Assembly (NCBI RefSeq): GCF_023373525.1
Contig: NZ_CP097218.1
Coordinates: 3,410,001 to 3,474,000, forward strand
DNA length: 64,000 bases
DNA from: Brachybacterium kimchii
GTDB taxonomy: Bacteria > Actinomycetota > Actinomycetes > Actinomycetales > Dermabacteraceae
Direction of reading: 5' to 3'
Each line of letters opens with the position of its first letter. Within the stretch, counting starts at the first letter, position 1. Shown one piece after another: positions 34,447 to 42,631 of the stretch. A program made the translations under genes and the position numbers. The notes under the pieces were generated by a model. The model was not told the origin of the DNA. It was given only the letters and a program-made list of their open reading frames with translations, and ran no database searches.

Positions 34447-34478
34447 CGGGTCGCGGAGCGACGCTGCTCCGCGACCCG
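34447..34478. terminator. Bidirectional hairpin
   Basis: CGGGTCGCGGAGC pairs with GCTCCGCGACCCG (13 bp, six-base loop GACGCT). It lies 14 bases after the GNAT stop and 52 before the end of the convergent small membrane gene. Confidence 0.7.
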
Positions 34479-34529
34479 CCCCACCACCAGCGAGGGGTCT
34501 CGATCCGGGGGTCGCAGCCCCGCGGGGTC

Positions 34530-34763
34530 TCAGGCCATGCGCTCCGGCGGGCGCTCGCGCGGGTGCTTCGCCCGCAGGACGAAGTAGTTGATCGCGCCCA
34601 CCAGGGCGAAGACGACCACGCCGAAGGCGATGCCGATCAGGAGCGCGCTGCCCACCGACGCGCCGCCCAGCACGCCGAATCCGATGATCGCGGCGGCCAG
34701 GGCGATCACCCCGGCCACGGCGCCGTTCAGCGCCGACCGGGCATAGATCTGGTTCGAGCTCAT
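34530..34763 (-). CDS. Small two-helix membrane protein
   Basis: A 77-residue hypothetical protein with two hydrophobic helices (about 10-33 and 38-63) and a basic/proline tail RAKHPRERPPERMA. A strong GGAGGT lies six bases before ATG 34763. No family recognised. Divergent from the PaaX-like gene. Confidence 0.78.
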   Translation of the reverse strand: MSSNQIYARSALNGAVAGVIALAAAIIGFGVLGGASVGSALLIGIAFGVVVFALVGAINYFVLRAKHPRERPPERMA

Positions 34764-34908
34764 GGGAACCTCCGTTGCGAGTCCCTGTGCTGCAGTGCCG
34801 ACCCGTCCGGATGCCGCAGAAGCGCGACATCGTCGCAGACCAGACGTGTTCTCACGGTAGGGTCGGCCACGAGCCAGGGCTACTTCTGCACGGAACGTGA
34901 GGAGAACG

Positions 34909-35841
34909 GTGACGGATCTCGAACGCTATCGGCGCACCGACCGCGCGCAGGACGTCGGGTTCGTCTTCGGCGCGCTCACGGCCGCGAGCCTTCCCGGACC
35001 GGGCCTGCTGCGCCTGCTCGGCCGCCTCCACATGACCGAGTCCGCAGCTCGCAGCACGCTCGCGAAGATGGTGAGGATGGGTCGCCTCGACGTCGAGCGT
35101 TACGGACGCGTGGGCGTCTACTCCCTGGGAGCCCCGCTCGCGCGCCGATACCGGCAGATTGAGGGCACCGCGACGCTTCCCGCCTGGTCCGGCAGCTTCC
35201 ACGGGATCGTCCACCACGTCCCCGAGAGCGCACGCTGGTTCCGCGACCGCCTCACCTACTACGCAGACTTCCACGGATTCGGGACCCTGCGCCCCGGTGT
35301 GCTGATCAGCGTCCGGGCCGAGACGGACACCGTGCTCGGCCAACTGGGCGAGGCACCCGAGGGCGCCGTCCTCCACCGCGTGCTGATCACCCCCGAGACC
35401 GTCGAGGAGGCGCGGGGGATGGCGGGCGCGACGTGGGATCTCGCCGACGTCGCCCGCCGCGCCGAGGACCTCACCTCGCGGATCCGCGAGCTGCGGGGGA
35501 GCGTGGAGCTCGAGCGCCGTCCCGGCGGCCAGGGGCACGAGGGGCTCGAGGGCCGAGAGGCCTGCGGTGACGATCCGCCCGCCGACGAGGCGCGCCTCTG
35601 GGACGTGTTCGGACGATGGAACGCGCTCTACCAGCAGGTCATGCGCGTCGTGCTCGCCGATCCCCACCTCCCCGTCGAGCTCTTGCCGCCGCGCTGGCCC
35701 GTCGGCGCGATGTTCGCCGAGCTGAACCGGCTGAACACTCGATGGGGGCCGACGCTCCAGCCGTTCCTGCGCGCGCAGGTGGAGCAGGCCGCACCGGGTC
35801 TCGCCCGGTACGAGCCCGCCCCGTGGGAGCGCACCCGGTAG
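34909..35841 (+). CDS. PaaX-family transcriptional regulator
   Basis: A 310-residue regulator. The N-terminal winged helix (about 12-85, with LHMTESAARSTLAKMVRMGRL) and the following SGSFHGIVHHVPESARWFRDRL block match PaaX-like proteins, which repress aromatic (phenylacetyl-CoA) catabolism. The C-terminal part is WDVFGRWNALYQQVMRVVL, where PaaX proteins keep a conserved helical domain. GTG 34909 has GAGGAG upstream; GTG 34897 would remove that site. No paa gene is nearby, so its target is unknown. Confidence 0.88.
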   Translation: MTDLERYRRTDRAQDVGFVFGALTAASLPGPGLLRLLGRLHMTESAARSTLAKMVRMGRLDVERYGRVGVYSLGAPLARRYRQIEGTATLPAWSGSFHGIVHHVPESARWFRDRLTYYADFHGFGTLRPGVLISVRAETDTVLGQLGEAPEGAVLHRVLITPETVEEARGMAGATWDLADVARRAEDLTSRIRELRGSVELERRPGGQGHEGLEGREACGDDPPADEARLWDVFGRWNALYQQVMRVVLADPHLPVELLPPRWPVGAMFAELNRLNTRWGPTLQPFLRAQVEQAAPGLARYEPAPWERTR

Positions 35842-35889
35842 CCGCGCAGGAGCCGTGCCGGCGCCGGACCGGCTGATCCGGTCGCCCGC

Positions 35890-36903
35890 TCAGATCCCGT
35901 CGGCCGCGAGGCGCAGCGCGGCGCGGGCGGCGGCAGCGGATCCCGGCGCCTCCTGGATGCAGCGCGCGAGCAGCCAGCGCGCCGTCCGCTCCGGGTCGAG
36001 GCCCGTCAGGCGCGCCATCCGGGCGCTGAAGCCCGACGGGTCCTCGACCAGGCGGTCCTCGGCGTTGAACATGTGCTGCAGCAGGTCGTAGTGCGGGTCG
36101 CCCACGTACGGCTTCGGGTCGATGACCAGCCAGGAGCCGCCGTGATCCGGCCCCTCGCCGCCCGCTGCGAGCACGTTGTGGTGGTGCAGATCGGTCGCGA
36201 GCAGCACCTCGGGGACGCCGTGCTCGCGGGGGAGCGCGCGGAACAGGTCCAGGCCCCGTCGCACCAGCTCCTCCGGCAGGCCGCGGGAGTCGCGGGCGAG
36301 GCGCTCGGCGGCCTCGTCGGCCCACCAGGCGCACATGTGCGCGAGCGGGCGGAAGCCGTGCTCGGGAGCGCCGGGGAGGTCGTCGGCGGGGATCCACAGG
36401 CGACGCAGCAGCCCCGCGACCACCTCGTCCTCCCGCTGGGGCGGGAGCCCGCTGCGTGCGAGCGTCGTGCCGGGGCGCACGCGCTCCATGAGCAGCACGC
36501 TGAGCGCGCCCTCGCGGCGGGCCTCGAGCACGCGCGGCACGATCGGTCGAGGCTCCTCCCGCCCGGAGTCCGGGCCGGAGGACCAGATGCTCATCCCGAG
36601 CGCCTCGTCCCGGGCCTCCTCGTGCGCCCAGGCGACCTTGAGCACCAGGTCCTCGCCGCGGGCGCCGGTCGCCGCGCCCACCCAGCCCGTCGAGCCCTCG
36701 GGGAACGCGGCGCCCAGCGTGACGCCCAGGCGCTGGGCCGCGACGTCCCGGGCGGCGAGGATCTGCGCGCCCGACGGCCGTGGTAACTGCGTCGGTCCGG
36801 GCGCAGGTCCGGGCTCGGGCCCGGACTCGGGCTCAGGACATGGGCTGGGTGCGGGCTCGGGTCCGGGGCTGGGATCGGAGCGATGGTCGCCTTTCGTGCT
36901 CAT
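35890..36903 (-). CDS. APH(6)/hydroxyurea-type phosphotransferase
   Basis: A 337-residue kinase of the aminoglycoside phosphotransferase fold. The N terminus (about 10-45) is a low-complexity run of Pro, Glu, Gly and Ser. The kinase core has the nucleotide-binding Lys in LVLKVAWAHEEARDE, the catalytic loop ATDLHHHNVLA (the usual HGD replaced by ATD, D retained) and the metal-binding Asp in VIDPKPYVGDPHYD. It is the second gene of an operon with the methyltransferase (ATGA overlap). Resistance is possible but relatives include many enzymes of unknown substrate. Confidence 0.86.
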   Translation of the reverse strand: MSTKGDHRSDPSPGPEPAPSPCPEPESGPEPGPAPGPTQLPRPSGAQILAARDVAAQRLGVTLGAAFPEGSTGWVGAATGARGEDLVLKVAWAHEEARDEALGMSIWSSGPDSGREEPRPIVPRVLEARREGALSVLLMERVRPGTTLARSGLPPQREDEVVAGLLRRLWIPADDLPGAPEHGFRPLAHMCAWWADEAAERLARDSRGLPEELVRRGLDLFRALPREHGVPEVLLATDLHHHNVLAAGGEGPDHGGSWLVIDPKPYVGDPHYDLLQHMFNAEDRLVEDPSGFSARMARLTGLDPERTARWLLARCIQEAPGSAAAARAALRLAADGI

Positions 36904-37691
36904 GCCCGGCGCCCGAGGAGGATCAGCTCGGCAGTCGCGTCGGTGACGGGTCCGCCGGACCAGTCGCCGTGCACCTGCTCCACGGCGAAGCCTGCGGCCT
37001 CGAGGTCCGCGCGCAGCACCTCGAGCGGCCGGAAGATCAGCGTCTCCTCGGCGCTGCGTCGCGCGGACCCCTCGCGCTCCGTGATGCCGCGGTGCGTCTC
37101 GACGACGCCGTCGGCCCCGCTCTCGTCGACCGCGAGGAGCTCGACCCAGCTGGTGAACACGCCGCCGTCGGGGTGGGGGAAGTCGCCGCGCGTGCTCTCG
37201 GGCGTCCAGTGCTCCCACGGTCGCCGGCGCGGGTCGCGGCTCTCGAAGGCGAGCACCCCGCCGGGACGCAGCGCCCGATGGGCGCTCGCGAGCAGCGCGT
37301 GCCACGCGTCCGCGGGGACGATCTGCTGGGCGGCGTGCCCGGTCATGACCGCGAGGTCCGCCTCGGCCTCCGGGGCGGCGTCCGCGGAGCCGAGGATCCA
37401 GGTCACGCGCTCGCCGCCGGGACGCGTGCGCGCGATCTCGAGCATCGCCCCGGCGGGATCGACGCCGAGCACGCGGTGGCCGTCGGCCGCGAGATCGACG
37501 CAGAGGACCCCCGTGCCGCAGCCGATGTCGAGGACCGTGAAGGGGGCGTCCGCCCCGCGCGCCGCGGTGCCGCGCAGCTTGCGGGCCAGGCGCCGATAGA
37601 ACTCGACGTCCTCGCGCCCGGAGTTCTCGGCGTCGTACAGCCGCGCGGACTCGGGATCCTCGTAGGGGTTCGTGGAGGGGAGCGTGCTCAC
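36900..37691 (-). CDS. SAM-dependent class I methyltransferase
   Basis: A 263-residue methyltransferase with motif I VLDIGCGTGVL (about residues 50-60), motif II acidic end LGVDPAGAML, and the motif LRPGGVLAFESRDP. The GTG start is supported by TAGCGT seven bases upstream, which predicts a leaderless transcript. It is coupled to the phosphotransferase downstream, suggesting both act on the same small molecule. Methyl acceptor unknown. Confidence 0.88.
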   Translation of the reverse strand: MSTLPSTNPYEDPESARLYDAENSGREDVEFYRRLARKLRGTAARGADAPFTVLDIGCGTGVLCVDLAADGHRVLGVDPAGAMLEIARTRPGGERVTWILGSADAAPEAEADLAVMTGHAAQQIVPADAWHALLASAHRALRPGGVLAFESRDPRRRPWEHWTPESTRGDFPHPDGGVFTSWVELLAVDESGADGVVETHRGITEREGSARRSAEETLIFRPLEVLRADLEAAGFAVEQVHGDWSGGPVTDATAELILLGRRA

Positions 37692-37698
37692 CCCGGCG

Positions 37699-37704
37699 AC
37701 GCTA
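37699..37704 (-). promoter_or_regulatory. -10 box for the methyltransferase-kinase operon
   Basis: TAGCGT on the minus strand, seven bases from GTG 37691. It sets the leaderless start of the operon. Confidence 0.6.
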
Positions 37705-37808
37705 GCGGGGCGCGACCGGGGATGGCGAGCGAATACACCGGACGCCGCGCCGCGCCGAGATGTGCCGTCTGTCCGTTCCCGGCGGTGCCCCTGAGTGACA
37801 ATGACCGG

Positions 37809-38546
37809 GTGAAACCGTTCCTTCTCATCGCGACGCGTCCCGAGGACGAGGTCGCGCAGTCCGAGTACGAGGCAGTGCTGCGCCTGACGGGCCTCGAGGC
37901 CGAGCAGCTGCAGCACATCCAGCTCGACCGCACGCCGATGCCGCCCGTCGACCTCGAGGAGATCTCGGGGATCATCGTCGGCGGCAGCCCGTACAACACC
38001 TCGGACGACGCCGCCTCGAAGTCCTCCGACCAGGTGCGCGCCGAGCGCGAGCTGGGGGAGCTGCTGGACCGCGTCGTCGAGGCCGACTTTCCCTTCTTCG
38101 GCGCCTGCTACGGCGTCGGGACCCTGGGCGTCCATCAGGGCGCGATCGTCGACCGCACCTACGGGGAGCCCGTGAGCGGCATCGACGTCGAGCTCACCGA
38201 CGCCGGTCGCGAGGACCCGCTGATCAGGGCCTCAGGCGTCCCCGACAGCTTCCTCGCCTTCGTGGGCCACAAGGAGGCCGTGCACGTGCTGCCCGAGCAC
38301 GCCGTGCTGCTGGCCACCGGCCAGGGCTGCCCCGTGCAGATGTTCCGAGTGGGCACCTCGCAGTACGCCACCCAGTTCCACCCCGAGCTGGACAACGACG
38401 GACTCGTCTTCCGCATCCGCGCCTACCGCGACAACGGCTACTTCGACCCGGCCGAGGAGGAGGAGCTGATCGAGCGCGTGCGCCCCGTCGACGTCCACCA
38501 CGCCGCGAAGCTGCTGCGCGCCTTCGTCGAGCTGCACGCCCGCTGA
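37809..38546 (+). CDS. Class I glutamine amidotransferase (GMP synthase-like)
   Basis: A 245-residue GATase domain standing alone. The nucleophile Cys is in FFGACYGVGTLG and the His-Glu pair in TQFHPELDNDGL. The opening VGGSPYNTSDD marks the GMP-synthase-like subgroup. The GTG start follows GACAAT by six bases, consistent with leaderless initiation; ATG 37801 is out of frame and stops at once. Such stand-alone domains hydrolyse glutamine or gamma-glutamyl compounds. Acceptor unknown. Confidence 0.88.
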   Translation: MKPFLLIATRPEDEVAQSEYEAVLRLTGLEAEQLQHIQLDRTPMPPVDLEEISGIIVGGSPYNTSDDAASKSSDQVRAERELGELLDRVVEADFPFFGACYGVGTLGVHQGAIVDRTYGEPVSGIDVELTDAGREDPLIRASGVPDSFLAFVGHKEAVHVLPEHAVLLATGQGCPVQMFRVGTSQYATQFHPELDNDGLVFRIRAYRDNGYFDPAEEEELIERVRPVDVHHAAKLLRAFVELHAR

Positions 38547-38648
38547 TCCCGTCGGCCGGAGCATCCGACCGTCCGCCCGCGCGGATCCCCGCGCCGGAGG
38601 ACGCCCGCCGCACCGCGCCACCCGCCCCCACCGGAGGCCCCGAGACCG

Positions 38649-39557
38649 ATGACGTCCTCCCCGCCCCCCGACCGCTCCCCACGACCCGGCGATCCCGTGC
38701 GCCCGCGCTCGCGACCGCGCCAGAAGTTCACCCGTGAGCAGGTGCGACGCCGCCAGATCGTCGCGGGAGGATGCCTCGCGCTCGTGATCCTGCTGGTCGT
38801 GATCTCGTGCAGCGCGATCCTGGGACGCCACGGCGGCGGGGGAGGGGGAGCCCTCGGCGGCGGGGCCGACGACTCCGCGATGAGCGTCCCCGCCACCCCG
38901 GCCGACGCCCCGGCGCTCTCGCAGCTGCCGAAGGACGCGAGCCTCGGCGGCGAGGAGGCCCTCGGCATCGACGTCTCCGCCCATCAGGGCGAGATCGACT
39001 GGACGAAGGTCCGCGGCGACGGCATCTCCTTCGCGTACATGAAGGCCACCGAGGGCACCGGCTTCACCGACCCGCAGCTGAACGCGAACTGGCGCGGCGC
39101 GCGCGGCGCCGGCGTGACCCCCGGCGCCTACCACTACTTCACGCTCTGCTCGCCCGGGGCCGACCAGGCGAAGGCGTTCCTGGAGGCCGTGCCGCCGAGC
39201 GACGACGCCCTGCCTCCCGCCCTCGACCTCGAGTTCGACGGGGCCTGCGAGAAGCGCCCCGAGGCGAAGCAGGCGAAGGAGGAGGTCGCGGCCTTCATCG
39301 ACGCCGTCGAGAAGGCCTGGGGACGCCGCGTGGTGCTCTACTCCTCGCGCGAATGGCGCGACCACTACGGACTCGACGCCACCGAGGACCGGCCCGACTG
39401 GCTCTACAACGACGGCTCCCGGCCCGTCCAGGGCGACTGGGCGCTGTGGCAGACCCGCTTCGACGGCTCGGTCGCGGGCGTGAAGGGCGACGTCGACATC
39501 GACGTCCTGCGCACCGAGGTGCTCCGCGCGTCCTCCTCGATGAACGACGACGCCTGA
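38649..39557 (+). CDS. GH25 lysozyme-type muramidase, membrane-anchored
   Basis: A 302-residue protein. A basic start (1-35) precedes one membrane helix (about 37-56), a Gly-rich linker, and a GH25 barrel (about 105-295). Family marks are GIDVSAHQGEIDWTKV, FAYMKATEGTGFTD, AYHYF and the catalytic DxE in ALDLEFDG. It should hydrolyse the N-acetylmuramyl-glucosamine bond of peptidoglycan from the outer face of the membrane. No peptidoglycan-binding repeats. Monocistronic. Confidence 0.92.
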   Translation: MTSSPPPDRSPRPGDPVRPRSRPRQKFTREQVRRRQIVAGGCLALVILLVVISCSAILGRHGGGGGGALGGGADDSAMSVPATPADAPALSQLPKDASLGGEEALGIDVSAHQGEIDWTKVRGDGISFAYMKATEGTGFTDPQLNANWRGARGAGVTPGAYHYFTLCSPGADQAKAFLEAVPPSDDALPPALDLEFDGACEKRPEAKQAKEEVAAFIDAVEKAWGRRVVLYSSREWRDHYGLDATEDRPDWLYNDGSRPVQGDWALWQTRFDGSVAGVKGDVDIDVLRTEVLRASSSMNDDA

Positions 39558-39613
39558 GCGGAAAACCGTCTCAGACTCCCTGTTGACCTGCGCGAACAGC
39601 GATGCTCGCGTTC

Positions 39614-39635
39614 TGTACATACTAGTTGTTACACT
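39614..39635. promoter_or_regulatory. TetR-like operator overlapping a leaderless -10
   Basis: TGTA-CAT-ACTAGT-TGT-TACA (39614-39633) is a dyad with perfect core and perfect outer arms. It overlaps the -10 TACACT (39630-39635), which is six bases before the tetR ATG. Autorepression of the tetR-gap operon is expected. Confidence 0.68.
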
Positions 39636-39641
39636 CGTGGC

Positions 39642-40277
39642 ATGGGAGCGCGAGAGAAGCTGACCGATGCCATGTCCGAGCTGCTGTGGGAGCGCGGCTA
39701 CGCCGCCACCAGCCCGCGCGACGTGATGACCCGCGCCGGCGTCGGCCAGGGGAGCATGTACCACCACTTCGCCGGCAAGCACGATCTCGCCGTCGCCTCC
39801 CTCTCCGCCGTGTCCGGCACCATGGCCGACGAGGCCTCGGTGCTCGAGGACGTCGAGGCCGGCACGCCGCTCGAGCGCATGAAGGCCTACCTCCGCCTCC
39901 CCAGGCCCGGCACGCGCGGCTGCCGCATCGGCCGGATGACCCAGGACCCGCAGTCGGTCACCGATCCCGACCTCGCGCGCATCGTCCAGGGCGCCTTCGC
40001 GACCATGCTCGGGCGCTGGGAGGACGCGATCGCCGCCGCCGTCGCCGCCGGCGAGCTGCCCGGGACCGTCGTCCCCGCGGACCTCGCCCGCACGCTCTCG
40101 GCCGTCATCCAGGGCGGCTACGTGCTCGCCCGCGCCGAGGGCGATCAGGCCCCCATGGACGCCGCGATCCGCGGCGCCGTGGCACTCCTGGACGCGACCA
40201 GCGCGTCCGTGGACCCCTCCGCCAGGGAATCCCGGGCACCCCGGGAACGGGGAGATCAGGAAGAAGGCCGGTCATGA
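39642..40277 (+). CDS. TetR-family transcriptional regulator
   Basis: A 211-residue repressor: DNA-binding helices at residues 1-48 (LLWERGYAATSPRDVMTRAGVGQGSMYHHF) and a ligand-binding domain to about 190. The leaderless start and operator are clear. It overlaps the GAPDH gene by ATGA, so GAPDH expression should be controlled by this repressor. Ligand unknown; the sensor domain has CRIGRMTQDP, seen in several small-molecule-sensing TetRs. Confidence 0.9.
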   Translation: MGAREKLTDAMSELLWERGYAATSPRDVMTRAGVGQGSMYHHFAGKHDLAVASLSAVSGTMADEASVLEDVEAGTPLERMKAYLRLPRPGTRGCRIGRMTQDPQSVTDPDLARIVQGAFATMLGRWEDAIAAAVAAGELPGTVVPADLARTLSAVIQGGYVLARAEGDQAPMDAAIRGAVALLDATSASVDPSARESRAPRERGDQEEGRS

Positions 40278-41278
40278 CCGTGCGCATCGGGATCAACGGA
40301 TTCGGCCGCATCGGCCGCACCTACCTGCGGGCGGCGCTCGCCTCCGCGGCGGACGTCGAGGTCGTCGCCGTCAACGACATCGCCGACGCGGCGACGCTCG
40401 CGACCCTCCTGGAATGGGACTCGCTGAACGGCCGCCTCGACGGCGTCGCGGCCGAGGACGGGGCGATCGTGCTGGACGGACGGCGCATCCCCGTCAGCTC
40501 CGAGCGCGAGCCCGGGAGCATCCCCTGGGGCGAGCACGGCGTGGACGTCGTCATCGAGTCCACGGGCCGCTTCACCGATGCGGGCTCCGCCCGTCAGCAC
40601 CTCGCGGCCGGTGCGCGGAAGGTGATCATCTCCGCCCCCGCCGACGGCGACGTGCCCGCGCTCGTGCTCGGCGTCAACGACGCCGACGTGGACTTCACGG
40701 GCGACGTGTTCTCCAACGGGTCCTGCACGACCAACTGCCTCGCACCCCTGGTGAAGGTCCTCGACGACGCCTTCGGCGTCGAGTCCGGACTGATGACCAC
40801 CGTCCACGCGTACACCAGCGACCAGCGCCTGCAGGACGCCCCGCACTCCGACCTGCGGCGCGCGCGTGCCGCCGCGGTCTCCACGATCCCCACCTCGTCC
40901 GGCGCGGGGAAGACCATCGGTCGGATCATCCCGCGGCTCGACGGGCGCCTCACGGCGGCCTCGCTGCGCGTGCCCGTGCCCGTCGGCTCCATCACCGACC
41001 TCACCGCGAAGCTCGCCCGGCCCGGGAGCGCCGACGAGGTGAACGAGGCCTTCCGCACCGCCGCCGCGAGCCCCGGGCTCTCCCGGTACCTCGCCTACTC
41101 GGAGGCGCCCATCGTCTCGGCAGACATCGTCGGCGACCCGCACTCCGCCGTCTTCGACGCCCCGCTCACCCAGGCCGTCGGCGACCAGGTCAAGGTCTTC
41201 GCCTGGTACGACAACGAGTGGGGGTTCTCGAACCGGCTCGTCGAGCTGTCCGAGAGGATCGGGGGAGTGCAGGACTGA
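40274..41278 (+). CDS. gap: Type I glyceraldehyde-3-phosphate dehydrogenase
   Basis: A 334-residue GAPDH. The Rossmann opening INGFGRIGRTYLRA and VVAVNDIAD (Asp at the adenosine-ribose position) favour NAD+. The catalytic Cys151 is in SNGSCTTNCLAP, where most enzymes have SNASCTTNC, and its partner His lies further along in the usual position. The ATGA overlap with a TetR gene is atypical for the glycolytic enzyme, which normally sits with pgk and tpiA, so this may be a second, conditionally expressed paralogue. Confidence 0.93.
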   Translation: MTVRIGINGFGRIGRTYLRAALASAADVEVVAVNDIADAATLATLLEWDSLNGRLDGVAAEDGAIVLDGRRIPVSSEREPGSIPWGEHGVDVVIESTGRFTDAGSARQHLAAGARKVIISAPADGDVPALVLGVNDADVDFTGDVFSNGSCTTNCLAPLVKVLDDAFGVESGLMTTVHAYTSDQRLQDAPHSDLRRARAAAVSTIPTSSGAGKTIGRIIPRLDGRLTAASLRVPVPVGSITDLTAKLARPGSADEVNEAFRTAAASPGLSRYLAYSEAPIVSADIVGDPHSAVFDAPLTQAVGDQVKVFAWYDNEWGFSNRLVELSERIGGVQD

Positions 41279-41358
41279 CCTGTCCGCACGCGTCCTGACC
41301 TGGTGTGACCCATCACGCATCCCCACGTGGGACGTGGTGGCGGCCCTCGCCCACCCTC

Positions 41359-41401
41359 TAGGGTGAGGGTCGCCGAAGCCTCGGAGAAGTCGACCCTCAC
41401 C
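41359..41401 (+). promoter_or_regulatory. Promoter and hairpin leader of the siderophore operon
   Basis: TAGGGT (41359-41364) is a plausible -10. GGTGAGGGTCG (41362-41372) and CGACCCTCACC (41391-41401) form an 11-bp stem around an 18-base loop that itself holds CCGA/TCGG. It lies 113 bases before the binding-protein ATG and could be a terminator of gap or a leader structure. I see no DtxR/IdeR box in the 235-base gap. Confidence 0.4.
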
Positions 41402-41513
41402 TGCCCTCGGCGGGCATCGCCGAAGGCACCGTCGACCCTCCCGCATGCGGACGCCCCACCGGATGCGCGGCCCGGCTCCATCCCCAGTCACCAGGAACGG
41501 AGACCGCACCGCC

Positions 41514-42629
41514 ATGACCCGCCGATCCCTCTCTCGCAGCCCCCTCGCGCCCCGCCCCCTGTCCGCCGACGGGGCCCGTCGGCCCGAGCCCGCCCGTCGG
41601 CCCAGCCGCCGCTCGCTGCTGGCCGGAGCGGCCGCGGCCCCCATCGGCCTCGCGCTCGCCGCCTGCGGAGGAGCCTCCTCGGCGGACGAGACCGCCTCCG
41701 ACGCCGGCGGCGACTCCGAGGACGGCGCCTTCCCCGTCACCATCGAGCACGCGCTCGGCACCGCCGAGATCACCGAGAAGCCCCAGCGCATCGTCACTCT
41801 GGGCCAGGGGTCCACCGAGACCTGCATCGCGCTGGGCACCATCCCCGTGGGCGTCGAGGACTACGCCTGGGGCGCCGACGACTCCGGCCAGCTGCCGTGG
41901 GTGCACGAGGCCATCGACGAGAAGAAGGGGAAGCTGCCGGAGCTCATCACCGGCTCCACCGAGCTCGACACCGAGGCGATCCTCGCGCTCACCCCCGATC
42001 TGATCCTCGCCCCCTGGTCCGGGATCACCAAGGAGCAGTACGACGTCCTCAAGGACATCGCCCCCACGGTCGCCTACGAGAAGGAGGCGTGGGTGATCAC
42101 CTGGGAGCAGCAGATCACCACGATCTCCACGGCCCTCGGCCTGCCCTCGAAGGCCGACGAGCTCATCGCGGGCATCAAGGACGAGTTCGCCTCCCGCCGG
42201 CAGAAGGAGTGGGAGGACGTCACGTTCTCCTTCATCTACAACTCCGGGAAGGGCACGCTGGGCGTGTTCTACCCCGACGAGCAGCGCGTCGCCATGGTCA
42301 GCGCACTGGGCCTCACCGTGGATCCCATCAAGGACGAGATCTCGAAGTACGAGGTCGAGGGCACGGACTCGGCCATGATCGGTCTCGAGAACGCCGACAT
42401 GCTCGACGACTCGGACCTCATCTTCACGTTCTACTCGGACGAGAAGAACCGCAAGGAGGTCGAGGCGCAGCCGCTGTACGCGGACATCCCCGCGATCAAG
42501 GCCGGCGCGATCGTCGCCCCGACCGACCAGGCGTTCGTCACGGGCTCCTCGATGATCAACCCGCTCACCGTCCCGTGGGCGCTCGAGCGCTACGTCCCGC
42601 TGATCGAGAAGGCCGTCGCGAAGGTCTGA
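41514..42629 (+). CDS. Iron-siderophore ABC transporter substrate-binding lipoprotein
   Basis: A 371-residue FepB/FhuD-type (PF01497) binding protein. The long basic n-region ends in a Tat-like SRRSLLAG, and the lipobox is ALAACG (Cys about residue 45). The two lobes are joined by a rigid helix as usual. The motif PQRIVTLGQGSTETCIALG is typical. It leads an operon of two FecCD permeases and one ATPase. Ligand is probably a ferric siderophore, but cobalamin or haem cannot be excluded. Confidence 0.92.
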   Translation: MTRRSLSRSPLAPRPLSADGARRPEPARRPSRRSLLAGAAAAPIGLALAACGGASSADETASDAGGDSEDGAFPVTIEHALGTAEITEKPQRIVTLGQGSTETCIALGTIPVGVEDYAWGADDSGQLPWVHEAIDEKKGKLPELITGSTELDTEAILALTPDLILAPWSGITKEQYDVLKDIAPTVAYEKEAWVITWEQQITTISTALGLPSKADELIAGIKDEFASRRQKEWEDVTFSFIYNSGKGTLGVFYPDEQRVAMVSALGLTVDPIKDEISKYEVEGTDSAMIGLENADMLDDSDLIFTFYSDEKNRKEVEAQPLYADIPAIKAGAIVAPTDQAFVTGSSMINPLTVPWALERYVPLIEKAVAKV

Positions 42630-42631
42630 TC

